From Hyalella azteca (lineage: Eukaryota > Arthropoda > Malacostraca > Amphipoda > Hyalellidae), in contig NW_025939050.1 in the NCBI RefSeq assembly GCF_000764305.2, positions 1 to 64,000 of the forward strand: 64,000 bases of DNA, in the 5' to 3' direction. The notes below the pieces were generated by a model, which did no database searches, was not told the origin of the DNA, and saw nothing but the letters and a program-made list of their open reading frames with translations. Positions 12,100 through 23,861 of the stretch are shown here, in pieces (position 1 is the first letter of the stretch; each line of letters opens with the position of its first letter). The position numbers and the translations under genes were made by a program.

Positions 12100-15000
12100 A
12101 TAAAAAAACTCGAAGTCCTCCAGAGAAAGTACGTTATTGCGGATCGACCCGAACGTCAAAACGCTTGGTAAATTTCAAGCCAACTTCTACTAGGGACCCG
12201 AGAGCACTGTTAACCTTGAAGAATTGTTCGAAAATGGGACTTTTAATTCCATTAGAACTGAAATAGTCGTTGGCGTTCGGTTCCAAGGAAGATCCTGATA
12301 ATGTTGGTCCCAGAAGTGATATGCGAACCTAGATCCGAGAAAACGGCCAACGGCAAACCTTCTTGGAACCCGTGCACATTTAAAATACTTTCAGAAAATT
12401 TTTGACGCCTAAATCGGAACAGATTTCAGATTTACAGCTCTGGCAGCTGCTCAAACAAGTAAAGCAGAGAACCCATACTTTCCTCTTGACTGCGTTAGAT
12501 TTTACAAAGGGAGGACCCAGATAGTCCACGAATACGAACTTGTAAGGCTCAAGAAAGAGGTGCATGAAGCACGTAACTGTCGGTATGCATTTTGATTTAC
12601 TTTAATCGGGCGCGCATTGAACCGTTTGCAAACGACGCATTCCCGCAATATTTTCTTTACTAATGAATATGAATGTTCCACCCAATAGTGTTTACGCAAA
12701 TGCGCCAGCAAGCTGTAGCAGCCACTGTGGGCCAACTTTTCATGTGCATCTAAAAGAATTCGTTTAGCCAGCGCACTGTTCTTTGGTAGGAGCACCGGAG
12801 AGTAAAAAATCTTTGTTCAGGCTCCATTCAAATTTGCTTCTCACCTTAATACTCCGTCCTTGTCCAGGAATATTTTCAGCTTATTAACAATTTCGGAAAC
12901 GTCTTTCAACTTGCGACATTTGCTGAGCAAGAAATCCAGCTCCCTAGAAAAATAACGCTCTTGCTCTTGTCGATTTTATGGCTTCATCTTTGATGCTTCC
13001 CTTGCTTTCATCAATGCAGACTAAATGGCTTAATTTTTGAGGATCATTCCTCTTAAGCAGAAGTTTTAATTTGCGGAAGAATTTCAAGACTTTCATTTGA
13101 ATGCCCATTCAGATTACTAATCTTTTCCGCTGGAATGATGGGTGAGGTCGGCTCTACTTCAGGCGGCGGAAGGTAGTCCGCGATGGCCGAAAGCCGGCAC
13201 TGAGTTCCTGCGCTTGCATCACTGCAGGGTTGGGGATCGTGACCTCCAAGTCGAAGCTTACTGCTGGTTCTATGAGAAACTCGGGACCATTAATATAGCA
13301 GCTTTTCTGCTAATTGATGTAACTGATGCAACGAGAGAGACAATCGGCCGAATTTGTATTCGTGGCATTGAAATAATTGATTATTGGTAATTTCTCACAT
13401 TGCCTCTCGATGAAAGCAAGTCTATTCATCATGAAAACGGATCGTTTTTGCATCTTGTCAAAAGTGCTCGAGAATGCTGCAAGCCAGTGCAAGGAAATGT
13501 TGCTATCGCTAAACAAACGCATTCCCACAACAATGATGGGCTCAAGACACTTGAGACCCTGCCGGAGCCGCCCTGACATCAACCAAATCTTCAACACCAA
13601 GACTGATCGCTTGGAGTTCCAACGAAGGAACAGTTTTGGTTTTTAATACTCTGATAACAACTCTATTCCTTGCAGAGCCAAAATGAACAGCATTTCTAGT
13701 GAGATTTCTGAGATACACTAACCCCACATAGATGCTCTTTGCTTGCGTCTGTGAATGCAAGCAGCTCAAATTTGTCAGACCTATTTCCCTTAGATCCGTT
13801 GACTTTAATTACAGGAGTTTTATTGTCGACGTACGGTATTACGCCATTCCCGCTGCAAATCCTCGCTCAGGACCGCATATCCCAGCTAATCAGCTTATCG
13901 CGCTGCAGCGCGTGCTTGAACAAGCGCTTCAGTGTTTCCCTGTTCAGGCATGGGCCCTGATAGTTCATGGGATCGTACTGCGCTACGATCGACTGCAGGA
14001 TTCATTTAGTTACAGCGTCAGCATTAAGTTCAATCTTGCTCGCAGAGTATCCTCTGCCCTATCCCACGCTAGTCCGTGCGATTTCCCTACGCGAGGCGCG
14101 CAGCTTCCTTGCCTGCATCTATTAAGTTTTGAACGTTCGCTTCGTTGGTCAGCTGTTGCAGCTCAACGTGATACGCTTCAAAAATTGGTAACGAGATGTT
14201 CATCAGCCCAGCGAATTTATTGTGCAGTGCCTGTGCAAGCACCATTATCCAATTTATAGAATAGCGCATACAAATGCTTTTTGAACCGCGTCAGTTCCGG
14301 TGCATCACCTTCCACACCAATACAAAGAACTAATACCAGGCGAGCATCAGGATTGTTGGGCTCCATTTCAGTCCATAGCTGAGCCGCAAATTGCGAGACA
14401 CGATCAACGAGAAGTCGGATTTGCGAAAGTTTCGATACTACAGAAACAACTTATTTGAGTCTGACTCAGAAATAGCGATCTGCAGGAAAGCTTTATTAAG
14501 GTCGAAGCAGAGCAAGAAAACTTCGAAACGGAGATGAAGCATTTCCCGGCAAGTTTTTGATTGAGACAAGGTCGCGTGTGCATAGTTTGGTTGTGACTTA
14601 AGCTCAAAGTAGTTTTTACGCCTTTCGCGCAGATTTGAAAGGAAGACGACGCGGCATTTGGTTGTCTCACGATCCATTTCAATCACTGGCATTTGAGGCA
14701 GGAAGCTGGGGTTTGGGTTTGAGCTGGCAAACTCTTCGAAATTATCTTATGTCTGAGCTTCAAAGCTCCTTCAAATGATCATCAAGCATGAACAAAATAT
14801 GATTTTTACTGTCTTTTTTTGAAATTAGCCTTGATAATTCGACGAGGCAGATCAAAGTTATTCCCTAAAAAGGGCGCCACTTCTACCGCCACGCCAGAGG
14901 CATTGCAAACCGTCAGTCATCTCTGCGCGACGTGTTGTTCAAAATAAACTTAATAACTTTATCATTTACCTCTGTTGACTCTACCTCGTGCTGGCCTTAA

Positions 15001-15500
15001 TCACACGAGAGTAACCTGGAGCACTGAAGGTCGAGTGCCTCCTGTGTAACTCTCCTCATTCCAGTTTGGCTTGCGTCTGCGCTATCCGACTGGAGGACGG
15101 CTTAGGGCTGAGCGGATCTCCTGGGAGTTCGCCGTTTCCGTTTCTAGGGCAGGGTGGCAATGCTTCAAATTACTGGGAGCAAGAGCAATAGATGATGCAA
15201 CGATTGCGGCACCCGTATCAGATGAAACCACACAGAGGTCTGTCAGATGATCAATATTTGTTAGGATGTTATTCACATTACCCAGCAACATTACCCCTCC
15301 CACAGTCTCTGAATAAACATAAACGGGCGGGGAACCCCAGATGACTTATCTCTGTTAAAACTCCAGGGTTATTACTTCCCATAATGGACGAAATATCTGA
15401 CATTTCATCCAATTTGGTCAGCTGATTGTCAGCAAGTAAGTAACCTTTGTCGACGAACACCTGGGCAACCTTTTAAACCTGTTAAATATAATTTGGTAGG
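12100..15500 (-). pseudogene. BEL/Pao retrotransposon pol relic
   Basis: Minus-strand fragments in several frames follow the BEL/Pao pol order. At 15480-15080 is an aspartic-protease-like segment (LLADN, then ALAPSNL). At 14700-14000 are RT fragments (VVFLSNLRER, CFDLNKAFLQIAIS, YGLKWSP). At 13770-13310 is an RNase H segment (AFTDASK, then PSLELQAISLGVEDL, FSDSN, then NSADCLSR). At 12795-12560 is the integrase zinc-binding H2C2 domain (HEKLAHSGCYSLLAHLRKHY, then CVVCKRFNARP). At 12560-12380 is the start of the integrase core (FVFVDYLGPPFVK), with further core-like residues to about 12130. Frame changes and stops separate almost every domain, so it cannot make a polyprotein. The catalytic RT YVDD box was not found intact. 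Gag and LTRs were not recognised; the upstream side is interrupted near 15540 by a hAT-type repeat. Frames on the plus strand here, including the 175-codon frame 13732-14259, are antisense shadows. Confidence 0.85.
12560..12795 (-). pseudogene. BEL/Pao integrase H2C2 segment
   Basis: This is the best-preserved part of the BEL/Pao relic: an intact His-His-Cys-Cys zinc-binding module (HEKLAHSGC...KHYW...CVVCKRF) in one open minus-strand frame. In intact elements the module precedes the DDE integrase core that inserts cDNA into chromosomes. The frame shifts near 12560 before the integrase core, which is in a different frame (12565-12380). Confidence 0.8.
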
Positions 15501-15539
15501 AATTTCGGGTATATAGCTTCAGGCCTATGAAGCTCAGAG

Positions 15540-15840
15540 CAGTGTTGCCAGTTTTTTCCTCGGCGAGAATACCAGATTGCCTAGCTCAAAATACCAGAAA
15601 TTCTATTGTTCAAAAACAGTATATTAAATCCAAATTTAATGTAATTATTCGTCAGAAATGTTGGTTATAAAAAGAAAAGAATTTATCTTATAAATTTCGG
15701 CTGGATCTTATGTACTTCGCCGATATCTAGCTTGACGATAATTAGCCAAATTGAACATGTTATATTTTTTCCCTCTGTTTGGAACATTTTGACACTTCTT
15801 TTCCTGTGTTTGATTACATAGTTACATTTTCCTTTTATTA
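15540..15840 (+). mobile_element. hAT-type element fragment, copy 1
   Basis: It starts with CAGTGTTGCCAG and runs parallel to the complete element at 19007 for about 300 bp: shared blocks include GAATACCAGATTGCCTAGCT, CAAAAACAG, TTCGTCAGAAA and CCTGTGTTTGATTACAT. After about 15840 the similarity stops. The right end was not found with certainty. It may have been lost, or the element may extend to the CTGGCAACCCTG end at 16601, since the flanks GCTCAGAG (15532-15539) and GCTCAAAC (16602-16609) match at six of eight bases. Confidence 0.65.
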
Positions 15841-16154
15841 TCACAGTGTTATCAAGAACGCACAAGAAGCCATAGGAGGAAAGAGGCTTCAACATCTTGC
15901 GCAATATGAAACCAAATAGAAACGCTTCGTAACCATCTGCCGATTCTGCTTAAAAGCATTTCAAACAGAAAAACTAAATATGGACCTAAAGAGAACGCAT
16001 AAAAGAAAGACAGCTTATGCCAACGAAGCCGTGCAGCCGACCTTACCCTTCGAAAGGCTTGTGAAGCTACCGGGTATTCCGGCCAGCGCCCAGTCATTAG
16101 CCAAAAAATATGCCAGGCGACATTGTCCAGAGCATACGTGACGCGTAAAGGGCC
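15841..16154 (+). other. Unidentified coding-like stretch
   Basis: Between the two hAT-type ends, a plus-strand frame free of stops over about 70 codons (roughly 15925-16135) contains CRFCLKAF followed by Lys/Arg-rich sequence. The opposite strand is also open (15852-16217), so reading direction is uncertain. I do not recognise either protein. A C-x2-C pair alone is weak evidence for a zinc finger. Confidence 0.2.
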
Positions 16155-16601
16155 CAGTGTTGCCAGATGGGCCTTTTTCAGGCCAAATTTCGCAGATGTG
16201 GCCTTTTTTAAAGGCATTGGCCTGACAAAAATTAATTTGGCCTTTTTATCCGTTTTGGGCCTTTTTTATGAAAAGTGTAATTCCTGGTTTTTTTCTGATA
16301 ATTTGGTCCTTCAATTTTATCCAAGACGAGTACATTATTTACGGTCAGCAAGTAACGTGCAGAAACGTGCAGGCTGGAACCTGGCGGCTTATGTAGCATT
16401 GGCGGTAATTCAGCTCGTACACTTGGTGAAATTGGTGTAGTTTTTTTGCTTTCTGAAAGCGTTGAGAGTAAATGCATGCCCTGCGAATGGTTAGAACTAC
16501 CTTTAATTTAAGAATTTCTTAATAATTTCAAATGAGGCCTTTTGTGGCCTTTTTTGTGAGCTAAATTGGCCTTTTTCACTCGGCTCCATCTGGCAACCCT
16601 G
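16155..16601. mobile_element. Small non-autonomous DNA element (MITE)
   Basis: The ends CAGTGTTGCCAGATGG (16155-16170) and CCATCTGGCAACCCTG (16586-16601) are inverted copies matching at 15 of 16 bases. Just inside, both sides are built from GGCCTTTTT repeats. The length of 447 bp and CAGNG-type ends suggest a hAT-like MITE, but the flanking 8-mers (AAAGGGCC and GCTCAAAC) are not duplicates, so the insertion is old, rearranged, or the true partner end is elsewhere. Confidence 0.6.
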
Positions 16602-17900
16602 GCTCAAACAACGGGAATAGTTATTCTCTACAACGACAACCTAAACATGGTAGCCCCTGAAGGCGAAGTATTGATTTTGGAACCGGATGAGGGAGTGGAG
16701 ATGCTCGAGAGGCAGAAGGAAGATGCGCTGGTGACCCAAGCAATGATCTGGTTCAATTCACCAGAAACCCCCCCCCCCCTTCGCACTTTCCTTTCCCTGT
16801 AAAAGATACTGACGAGTTCCACTTTCAAATCGACGGGTTCGAAGAAGGAAGGAAATCGTCCCAAAGTCAAATTTCAAAATTTTAGGTCATGTTATTGCCA
16901 CCTATGCATCATCACAGCCCTCTGAAGTTAAGAGCTGAAATGGAATACCGCGACCTTCTCAGAAAGCGCAACCCGGCAATGCTCGCATACCGGGCGACTG
17001 TAGGGGTTCTTTGAGACTCGAGTGTCAAAACACGTTTGTCGCCTCTGAAAATACGTTGCAACTCGACGAAGAAATCACTGAAAATTATTTGCTTTCTAAA
17101 TTAAAAGGTCTAGTCCAAAGCGCCAACACCTAATTGTGAGTCGGGAGAAACGTTCGCGCACTACGAAGATGTAGACCAGAGATTTGGCGTGCGCGATTTG
17201 CCGCCCAAGACATAATGAACGAATCATTCAGCATGTCTTGCGTCTTGGGGTGTCTCAAGAACTCGATGCAAGCAATCCCATGCCAGCTGCGCTGCTTCCA
17301 TGGGCACCGTCCCGCTAAAGGTCTGGCTTAATAGAAGGTGCGAGGCAGATTGTTTCCCATGCTAGGCATATCTACAGCAAGACCGTCAATGGAATTGACG
17401 ACCTCTTCGCTGATGACGAATATTTCGCTTTTCGTGAACCAAGGTTCCGCAAATTCTAAACGACTCCGATCAACGACCTAGGAGGTGGAGATTTGAAAAA
17501 AAAAAATACAATGAGGTTGCCCGCGTTATTGTCCACACGTATCATACGTCAAATAACGACTACACCATATGGAACTCTAAGAAATTCCTCAGTAGATTCA
17601 GAACACAAATGAAGAGGGTTCTTAATAATATCCACAACCAGTGATCTTCAAAGTAAACGCCTCGACCATGCAAACATAGCCGGAAGCGAAATGCGAGGTC
17701 CTTCGATGAACTCGTCGCCGCGCTTGAGCCTTACACCGGTACCCAGTTGATAAAATGCAAGCTTTCATAGTTTACCTATCACTGCTCTCTGGCATGACAC
17801 GATCGAGCGTTTAGAGCTCAAGCATCGGGATGAATATAAAACTGTGGCGCTGCAGTGCCACTTCACTTGATTTAGGCCTAATTTATACTCGACACTCGCT
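16602..17900 (+). pseudogene. Unidentified protein relic
   Basis: The plus strand keeps long open stretches in changing frames. One at 16620-16800 is acidic (EVLILEPDEGVEMLERQKED). One at about 17190-17460 has only a single internal stop and includes GIDDLFADDEYFAFREPRFR. A third lies at about 17800-17870 (ERLELKHRDEYKTVAL). Charge-rich content and coding-like composition suggest an old protein gene, transposon or viral ORF, now broken. A 12-C run at 16768-16779 interrupts the first part. I cannot assign a family, and the link between the three pieces is inference. Confidence 0.3.
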
Positions 17901-18998
17901 AGTCATAATCCGAGACAAGCCTGTTCAATGGCTTTCTGCCCTTGGCATTTTCAATGGCAGCGGGTCGCAATCCAAATATATAACAAATTAATATAATTTT
18001 TTGAACGCGTCATCGTTGAAATAATGAACCGGATTAGACATTTTGTCAAACTCCTGCCATTCCCTTGACATTAATCAGTTGATATGCCACGACTGGCAAG
18101 AAATTTCCAATTGCGTGAAGTATTGCACAGTTACAATAGTCAGCACATAGTCACGACAGCTAAAGGCAGACTAGGGCGGCTAGACTAGAACTACAGTGCA
18201 AGCACCGAGCTTTCTTCGAACCAGACCGTTCTGGATGACAGCGGGAAGTCAACTAACTAGTAACTACGGCTTCAGCGCTGCTACCGCTAGTGTCGATCAC
18301 AACCAGGCAGCTCGCAGCTCAAAATTCCTTACGCAATGTACATGGCGCGACTGCACAATGCGTGCTACCCCGTGAATAGAAGAGATTCTTGGGGTGAGAC
18401 ATTAAAATCCAACAAACTAATAATTAAAAGCATGCAATTTTGGGAACGACAGTTTACTGTCGTTCACACTCCCCTCTACCTGTTAAATCTAAATTCGAAC
18501 TCCTATGACTGTACAAACTTGACCCCCTCAAACTGGAACGCTAATTGAAATTCCTATCTAACATCTATAGAGGCTATTTATTTTACATTCATTCTCAATG
18601 GAATGCTAGCTGATAAGAGAATTAAGATCAAGACAGACATGATGTTCCATAACGGAAGCCAAAAACGGTTTCACGTTTCGCCGTTGTCATCGGTATCCCT
18701 GCGATCAGATTGAACGTCTCGGATAAATTTACGGCAGGTACCTCCTGACGAGGCAGGTACCTCGGAAGATGCGCTGGGTCAGTCAATTTAATATGATTGA
18801 GTTATTAGTTCATCGGGTCACACTTCGTTGAAGTGGTCTTAGACAGTCAAGGAGACTGAAAGACTAAGTTGACTTTAGGAGAATACTGTATTTATATTAC
18901 GGAACGCTTGCTAAAGCGGGGTGACTGATGTCAGCAAGGCTTTAACTCCAGCCAGCAAATGTGTCACAAGAGCGGCTGGGTAGTGACTGACTATCGGT
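17901..18998. other. No recognised gene
   Basis: Holds a 22-bp palindrome at about 18444-18465 (GAACGACAGT and its complement), and a direct repeat GGCAGGTACCTC near 18735-18765. The sequence on both sides of the 19007 element is rich in short GTCACTGA/GTCAGTCA motifs. Confidence 0.5.
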
Positions 18999-19006
18999 GC
19001 TGATGG

Positions 19007-19826
19007 CAGTGTTGCCAGCTTTTTTCTTAGCGGGAATACCAGATTGCCTAGCTCAAAATACCAGAAATATATCAGAAATTTTATTGATCAAAAACAGACT
19101 AATACCTCCAAATTTATTGAATCTATTCGTCAGAAACGTCGGTTAGAATGAGAAAAAAATTATCTGATTTACTGCGCATTTATCTGACTAGACGATAAAG
19201 AGCCAAATTGAACGTTATAATTTTTCTCTCTTTGTCGGAACATTTTGACACTTTTCTTTTCCTGTGTTTGATTACATTGACACTTTCCTTTTTAGGTGAC
19301 TTGTGAAAACACGCGCTCCACGAATGCATTGGAGACAGGTCAAAGTATACAAGTGATGCAGTGGGCAGCCAGTTCTATGAATGGATGATGATTTTCAAGA
19401 TCAGTGAAATACTGAATGGCACCCCATAATTCAACTGGCACTCTAGAATTCAAAACCACCAAACAAAAATGGTGGAGCTTGCGTCGCAGAAATCGGTACG
19501 ACAACCTCACTCGCTATATCATCACTGATCAGTACTGAGCACTTTTTTAACAATTAGATTGGAGTTATTTCATCAAGCGGTAAACTTGCGGTTCCAAAAA
19601 TGGAGGGAAACCTCTAGTCGCGCCGCTCTGAACGTAATCTATATAATCCACGCCTATGCTGGAGGAAGTTCAAACTTCAGAGGTGGAACTTAGTGCAGTA
19701 AATTTGCAGTATGTCAGAAAATACCAGATTTAGGCAAATTTACCAGATCTAAAATATTCATACACGAAACCTGAAAATATCAAATTTGTGAAATCTGGTA
19801 TATAAATATACCATTTGGCAACGCTG
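19007..19826 (+). mobile_element. Complete non-autonomous hAT-type element
   Basis: The element begins CAGTGTTGCCAG and ends TTGGCAACGCTG, an imperfect 11-bp inverted terminal pair, and is flanked by exact 8-bp copies of GCTGATGG at 18999-19006 and 19827-19834. An 8-bp duplication with CAGNG ends is the signature of hAT transposition. At 820 bp and without an open frame of note it must have been moved by a transposase encoded elsewhere. Its first ~300 bp are shared with the fragment at 15540. Confidence 0.88.
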
Positions 19827-20148
19827 GCTGATGGCACGGCAAAGAACCGCAAGTGGGTTGTCACTGAAGGTGACGTACACAATGAACAGCTGAGGATGTC
19901 AGTCAGTACCGGACATCTCTGGATGCGGCGTAGGAATGACGTCCTCGTCAGTCAGTCAATGTAGAGAGAAGTTTACGTAATTCTTACATCGAGTTCTAAG
20001 CAACTGAATTCGTTTATTATTAATTCAAGATTAACTATACTCGTTGAGTAACTGATATGTCTGTAATAACAATAACAAAGTAGGAACTGATAAAAGATAG
20101 ATGCCAACGGGCACAACGCAAATATCCGTAAACATAAGCATTATCCTA

Positions 20149-21750
20149 CAGTGCCGGAAATGGCTATACGACCACCGCAATTTTCTCCAAATATTTTTTC
20201 TTGCACAAAAAATATGAGATTCTAATTATACGAGGTTAAACTACGTTTAAAAACGGTTCCAACGCTATGCAAAAAAAAAATAATTTTCTCACAATATGTG
20301 AGTAGAAATGATGAAAATTAGAAAAACCTGGGTGGAAATGGTAATAAGACCATGACATGTTTTTCCGTTTGTGGATCACATACACTTGTCATAATAATAC
20401 TACTTCTTTCGCCATAATTACCTCAATGCATCTTCTCCCCACGCTATTTACCATATAATCCAGTGTATTTTGAGAAATTTTATCCCAAGAACGAAGGATA
20501 GCCGTGCTCAGGTCACTCACAGATTGGAACTGGCGCTCATTTTGGTAAACATCCCTCGCCATGATGCCCCATAAGTTTTCAATGGGGTTGAGGTCAGGAC
20601 TAAACGCCGGCCACGGCAACAGAGTAATGATCTGCTCTCGGAACCACATGTTTGCTGATTTTGAGGTGTGAGGTGAAGCATTGTCATGTTGAAAAACATA
20701 TGATCACTCACGTTTCTCACCGGCAAAAGGGATAAATTGGTAAAACAGCGTGTGCTTGTAAGCCTCGGAATCTTGTCTCCCATGTAAAATAGATATAGAG
20801 TTGATCTTCCCTTACGGCTAACGCCCTCCATCCCATGACCGCACCACCACAAGATTGCCGCTTGAAAAAAAATTCTGGCTCACGGTCCAGTGGTGCCAAT
20901 AGCATTGCCACCTATCTGGACCATAAAGATTGAACTTTTTACATCACTGAAGGTAATCTTATGCCATCCTTTACCAATAAGGAGTTTTTTTCAGCAAATT
21001 TTTGTCGGTTGATAATATGCTTTTGTTGGATCACAGGGGCATTTTTTCTCTTCATGTATTTGAATTTCTTCGAGTCATGCAATATCTAACGGATGCGTCG
21101 TGCTGTTACATCAACTCCAGTGGCCTATTTTATAGAGGTAGAGGTAGCGCAAGTTTTAGAAGCCTCAGAAAACAGTCTCCTGAGATCCCTGTCGGTTAAT
21201 AATGGGGTTGGTCCAGTGCTTTTTTCATCCGTATCCGTCCGGATTAGCCATAAATGATTGTGCAATGGGCTTTGAGCGTTTTATTCCCATTGCGATGTCC
21301 CGTTGGCTTCTACTGCATTTCACGAAGCCGAAAATTTGCGCCTTCTCGGCCTCTGTGAGTCTTGTCCCATTTGGCATATTTTTACTTGAAAAAAAAAATA
21401 TAAGTAAGGACACTGACCTACAACAGATAAGGCCCTAAACCGGAAAGGCCCTAAAAGACGAAAATTAAGATATTCTTTTTATTGCTGTACTTTTTAAAGT
21501 GAAAATATTACAGAAAGATAGCAAAATGAAGAAAAACATATCTTGGTCATATAATATTTCCACCTAGGTTTTTCTAATTTTCATAATTTCTTCTCATATA
21601 TTTTAAGAAAATTATTTTTTTCGCATATCCTCGGAAACGTTTTTAAACGTAGTTTAACCTCGTATAATTAGAATCCCATATTTTTTGTGCAAGAAAAAAT
21701 ATTTGTAGAAAACTGGGTTGTCGTATAGCCATTTCCGGCACTGGGCACTG
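20149..21750 (-). mobile_element. Tc1/mariner-type transposon, inactive
   Basis: The element is 1,602 bp, bounded by TA dinucleotides (20147-20148 and 21751-21752), and begins CAGTGCCGGAAATGG with the inverted copy at the right end. The terminal inverted repeats are long, about 200 bp each (roughly 20149-20366 and 21520-21750), and clearly diverged. The right end carries an extra CAGTGCC heptamer before the repeat proper. Between the repeats lies a minus-strand transposase in several frames. TA target, CAGTG ends and size all match Tc1-like elements. Confidence 0.92.
20389..21413 (-). pseudogene. Tc1-like transposase pseudogene
   Basis: Read on the minus strand, the start (21413-21225) has a helix-turn-helix-like LTEAEKAQIFGFVKCSRSQR segment for DNA binding. 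Next comes GGAVMGW (about 20820), then, in another frame, a DNASPHTS-type block near 20680 containing the second catalytic Asp of the DDE/D triad. Last is PAFSPDLNPIENLWG (20389-20649), with the Glu/Asp region typical of Tc1 transposases. Frames change at least twice and the Tc1 first-Asp region is not in one frame with the rest, so it cannot produce an active enzyme. Family length would be about 340 residues, which fits the spacing. Confidence 0.9.
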
Positions 21751-21752
21751 TA

Positions 21753-22741
21753 TGAAAAAATAGAGAATCTCTTCTTAAGTCTTCTTAGGACTTCTTTCTT
21801 GCATCTCTTCTCAGCAATCGGTCTTCGTGGTGCTCGCCAACATGAAAGAAGGCATTAGAATTTTCTTCCCATTAGGTTACAACATAGATAATTTAGATCA
21901 CTGTAAGCCCAACTGTTAGTGGATCTCTTTTTGTGATATTCTCGAACTTCTCAATTATTTACGTTAATATGGCATTTACAATGGCCATCATTGAATAATT
22001 ACGTTAAAATTATTTGTAAGCAATTGTGAATAAGTTGAGAATGTTTGAACTTCATGGAAAAAGGTTTACAGAACTTAAGTTAAGTTATGTAAAGGGTTAA
22101 GTTAACAGTTAAGTTAACTCAACAACTTAATTAAATCTAGTTTGCAATTCAAAATATTGAACTATAGGTCAATAAACAGCGGAATTTGTAATCAAGATAA
22201 TTAGTGCAGATTATACCCCCATGCCTGGTCGATCGGGTTAATATTATTTTAAATCAAAGCCAGTCATACCGTTGTGATAAGTCATACCGTTGTGATACTT
22301 AAGTTGCATTTCAGATTCTTTTAACAGTTAAAGAGTTATGAGCAAATGAACATAAAAGTGCAAGTCTATAAGATTCATCCCATAGGACTTTAAAATTAAT
22401 TTAGTGTGCCCGGTTGGAGAAAATTTCGACCGAGCCCTCGACTGGAGTTATTAGTCAGGATAGTGCAAGTAACTATACTGATCGTGATCAGGCAATTGTC
22501 TCGTAGTGTGGCTAAATTCTCTTCGCCGCCTATGATACATATTGTATTCTTGCTTGTCAAATTGAACGTATCTATCTACATGTCATGGTAGGTGCATAAT
22601 TTTTTAAATGGAAAATTTTTATCCTTCTGCGGTACAGTGGAATAACAGTTGGGCCTATTTTTTTTTACAATTATTCAAGTAGTATTTTGACATTTTTTGC
22701 TGGCGTTCTTTCTGCCTTATGAGGCCAGCTGATGAAATAAC
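21753..22741. other. No recognised gene
   Basis: AT-rich; a short cluster of AAGTTAA/GTTAAGTTAA motifs at about 22070-22125 forms a small imperfect tandem. No coding evidence. Confidence 0.6.
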
Positions 22742-23861
22742 TCTAGACATTCAACTAGACTCAAGTAGCTCACACTGACAAGACTAAGTTGATGCTTTTT
22801 GCTCCTAGACCCGTTTCCGTCCTACGTGATATAACCTATAATGGCACAATTTTACAATGGGTCGACGAATTTAGATATCTTGGTTTAATCCTCGACAACA
22901 AGATTTCCTTCAGTAAGCACATCAACTACGTCTGTCAGGGGCTGAGTAAAGCCCACGGAGTTTTGCGGGCATTGTCGAGCGTCCTACCTTTTACTTCGTT
23001 AAAAACTCTTTTCTACGCATTGTCTGTTTCTAAACTAGCAAACACTTTGGTAATCTGGGGGGTGTACCTTTTAATATAAAGAAGCGGGTCATTACGCTAG
23101 TTAATAAAACATTGCGTTCCATGCTTAGGGTTAAGTATGATGTCAATAATATTCCTTTGACTCGCACTAGCGTATTATATAAGCAGTCTAAAATCTTGAA
23201 ACTCGACTATATGTATAAATTTGAGCTTTTCAAATTCATACATAGGGCACTTTTCCATGATGATCGTCTTTTTGAGTCTGCCTTCGCCTCTCTCGTCCCT
23301 CAACATTCTCATAATTCCAGGGGCGTAGGATTTAACTTGCCAGCGGTTCGTCTGGAAGTAGAAAAAAGCGGTACTGTTTTCAACTGCGTCAAATATTTTA
23401 ATGAATTGCATGAAGATTTTAAAAAAGATTGTTCCAAATTACTTTTAAAAACGAAATTCCGTAAATTTATTCTTGACCAGTATTAATTCGACTTCGTTTG
23501 TCATGCAGGTTCTGAATATTTTTGACTCTATATTTCAAGTTTTTACCCGCATTTAAACACTTTTATATTGATATTGCTTTGTTACGCTTAATTTTAGTGA
23601 CATACCGTTATCAGTTTTCTTGATTTTTTTTCCTTGTACGTGTCTAATTTAGAAACTTTCTGTTGCTCTTAACTTCTTTGACTTATCATTGGAATAGAGT
23701 TTTAAATCACCTCTGTTGCCTGCGAAGCTTATCTGCTTATGGGCATTAACTTGGATGTCTCTATTATTTTATAAATGTTTTTCTTTTTCTCTTTTGAATT
23801 GTAACTAGAGCTCCTTTGTGAATAAAAATCAATCGATCAATCAAATTCTAGACATTCAACT
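22742..23861 (+). mobile_element. 5'-truncated LINE insertion with 15-bp TSD
   Basis: TCTAGACATTCAACT occurs at 22742-22756 and again at 23847-23861, enclosing about 1,090 bp. The enclosed DNA ends with a short-repeat tail (AATCAATCGATCAATCAA, about 23829-23846) as in CR1/L2-like and related LINEs, instead of poly(A). It begins abruptly inside an RT frame, the usual result of incomplete target-primed reverse transcription. The preserved target duplication suggests a fairly young insertion. Confidence 0.92.
22759..23486 (+). pseudogene. LINE reverse-transcriptase C-terminal region
   Basis: The frame opens at the truncation point with HTDKTKLMLF and continues through FRYLGLILDNKISFSKHI, the conserved block after the RT palm in CR1/L2/Jockey-type LINEs. 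The first frame stops at 23079. A second frame (from about 23065, annotated to 23486) continues the same protein with VNKTLRSMLRVKYDV and ends DQY-stop. The switch falls at a run of G near 23058-23063, consistent with a single-base insertion. Palm motifs (the YADD box) lie upstream of the truncation and are missing. No endonuclease domain is present. Confidence 0.88.

Noticed and set aside
13732..14259. 175-codon plus-strand ORF, the longest in the window
   Set aside because: It lies antisense to BEL/Pao RT fragments that have recognisable motifs on the minus strand; no motif on the plus strand.
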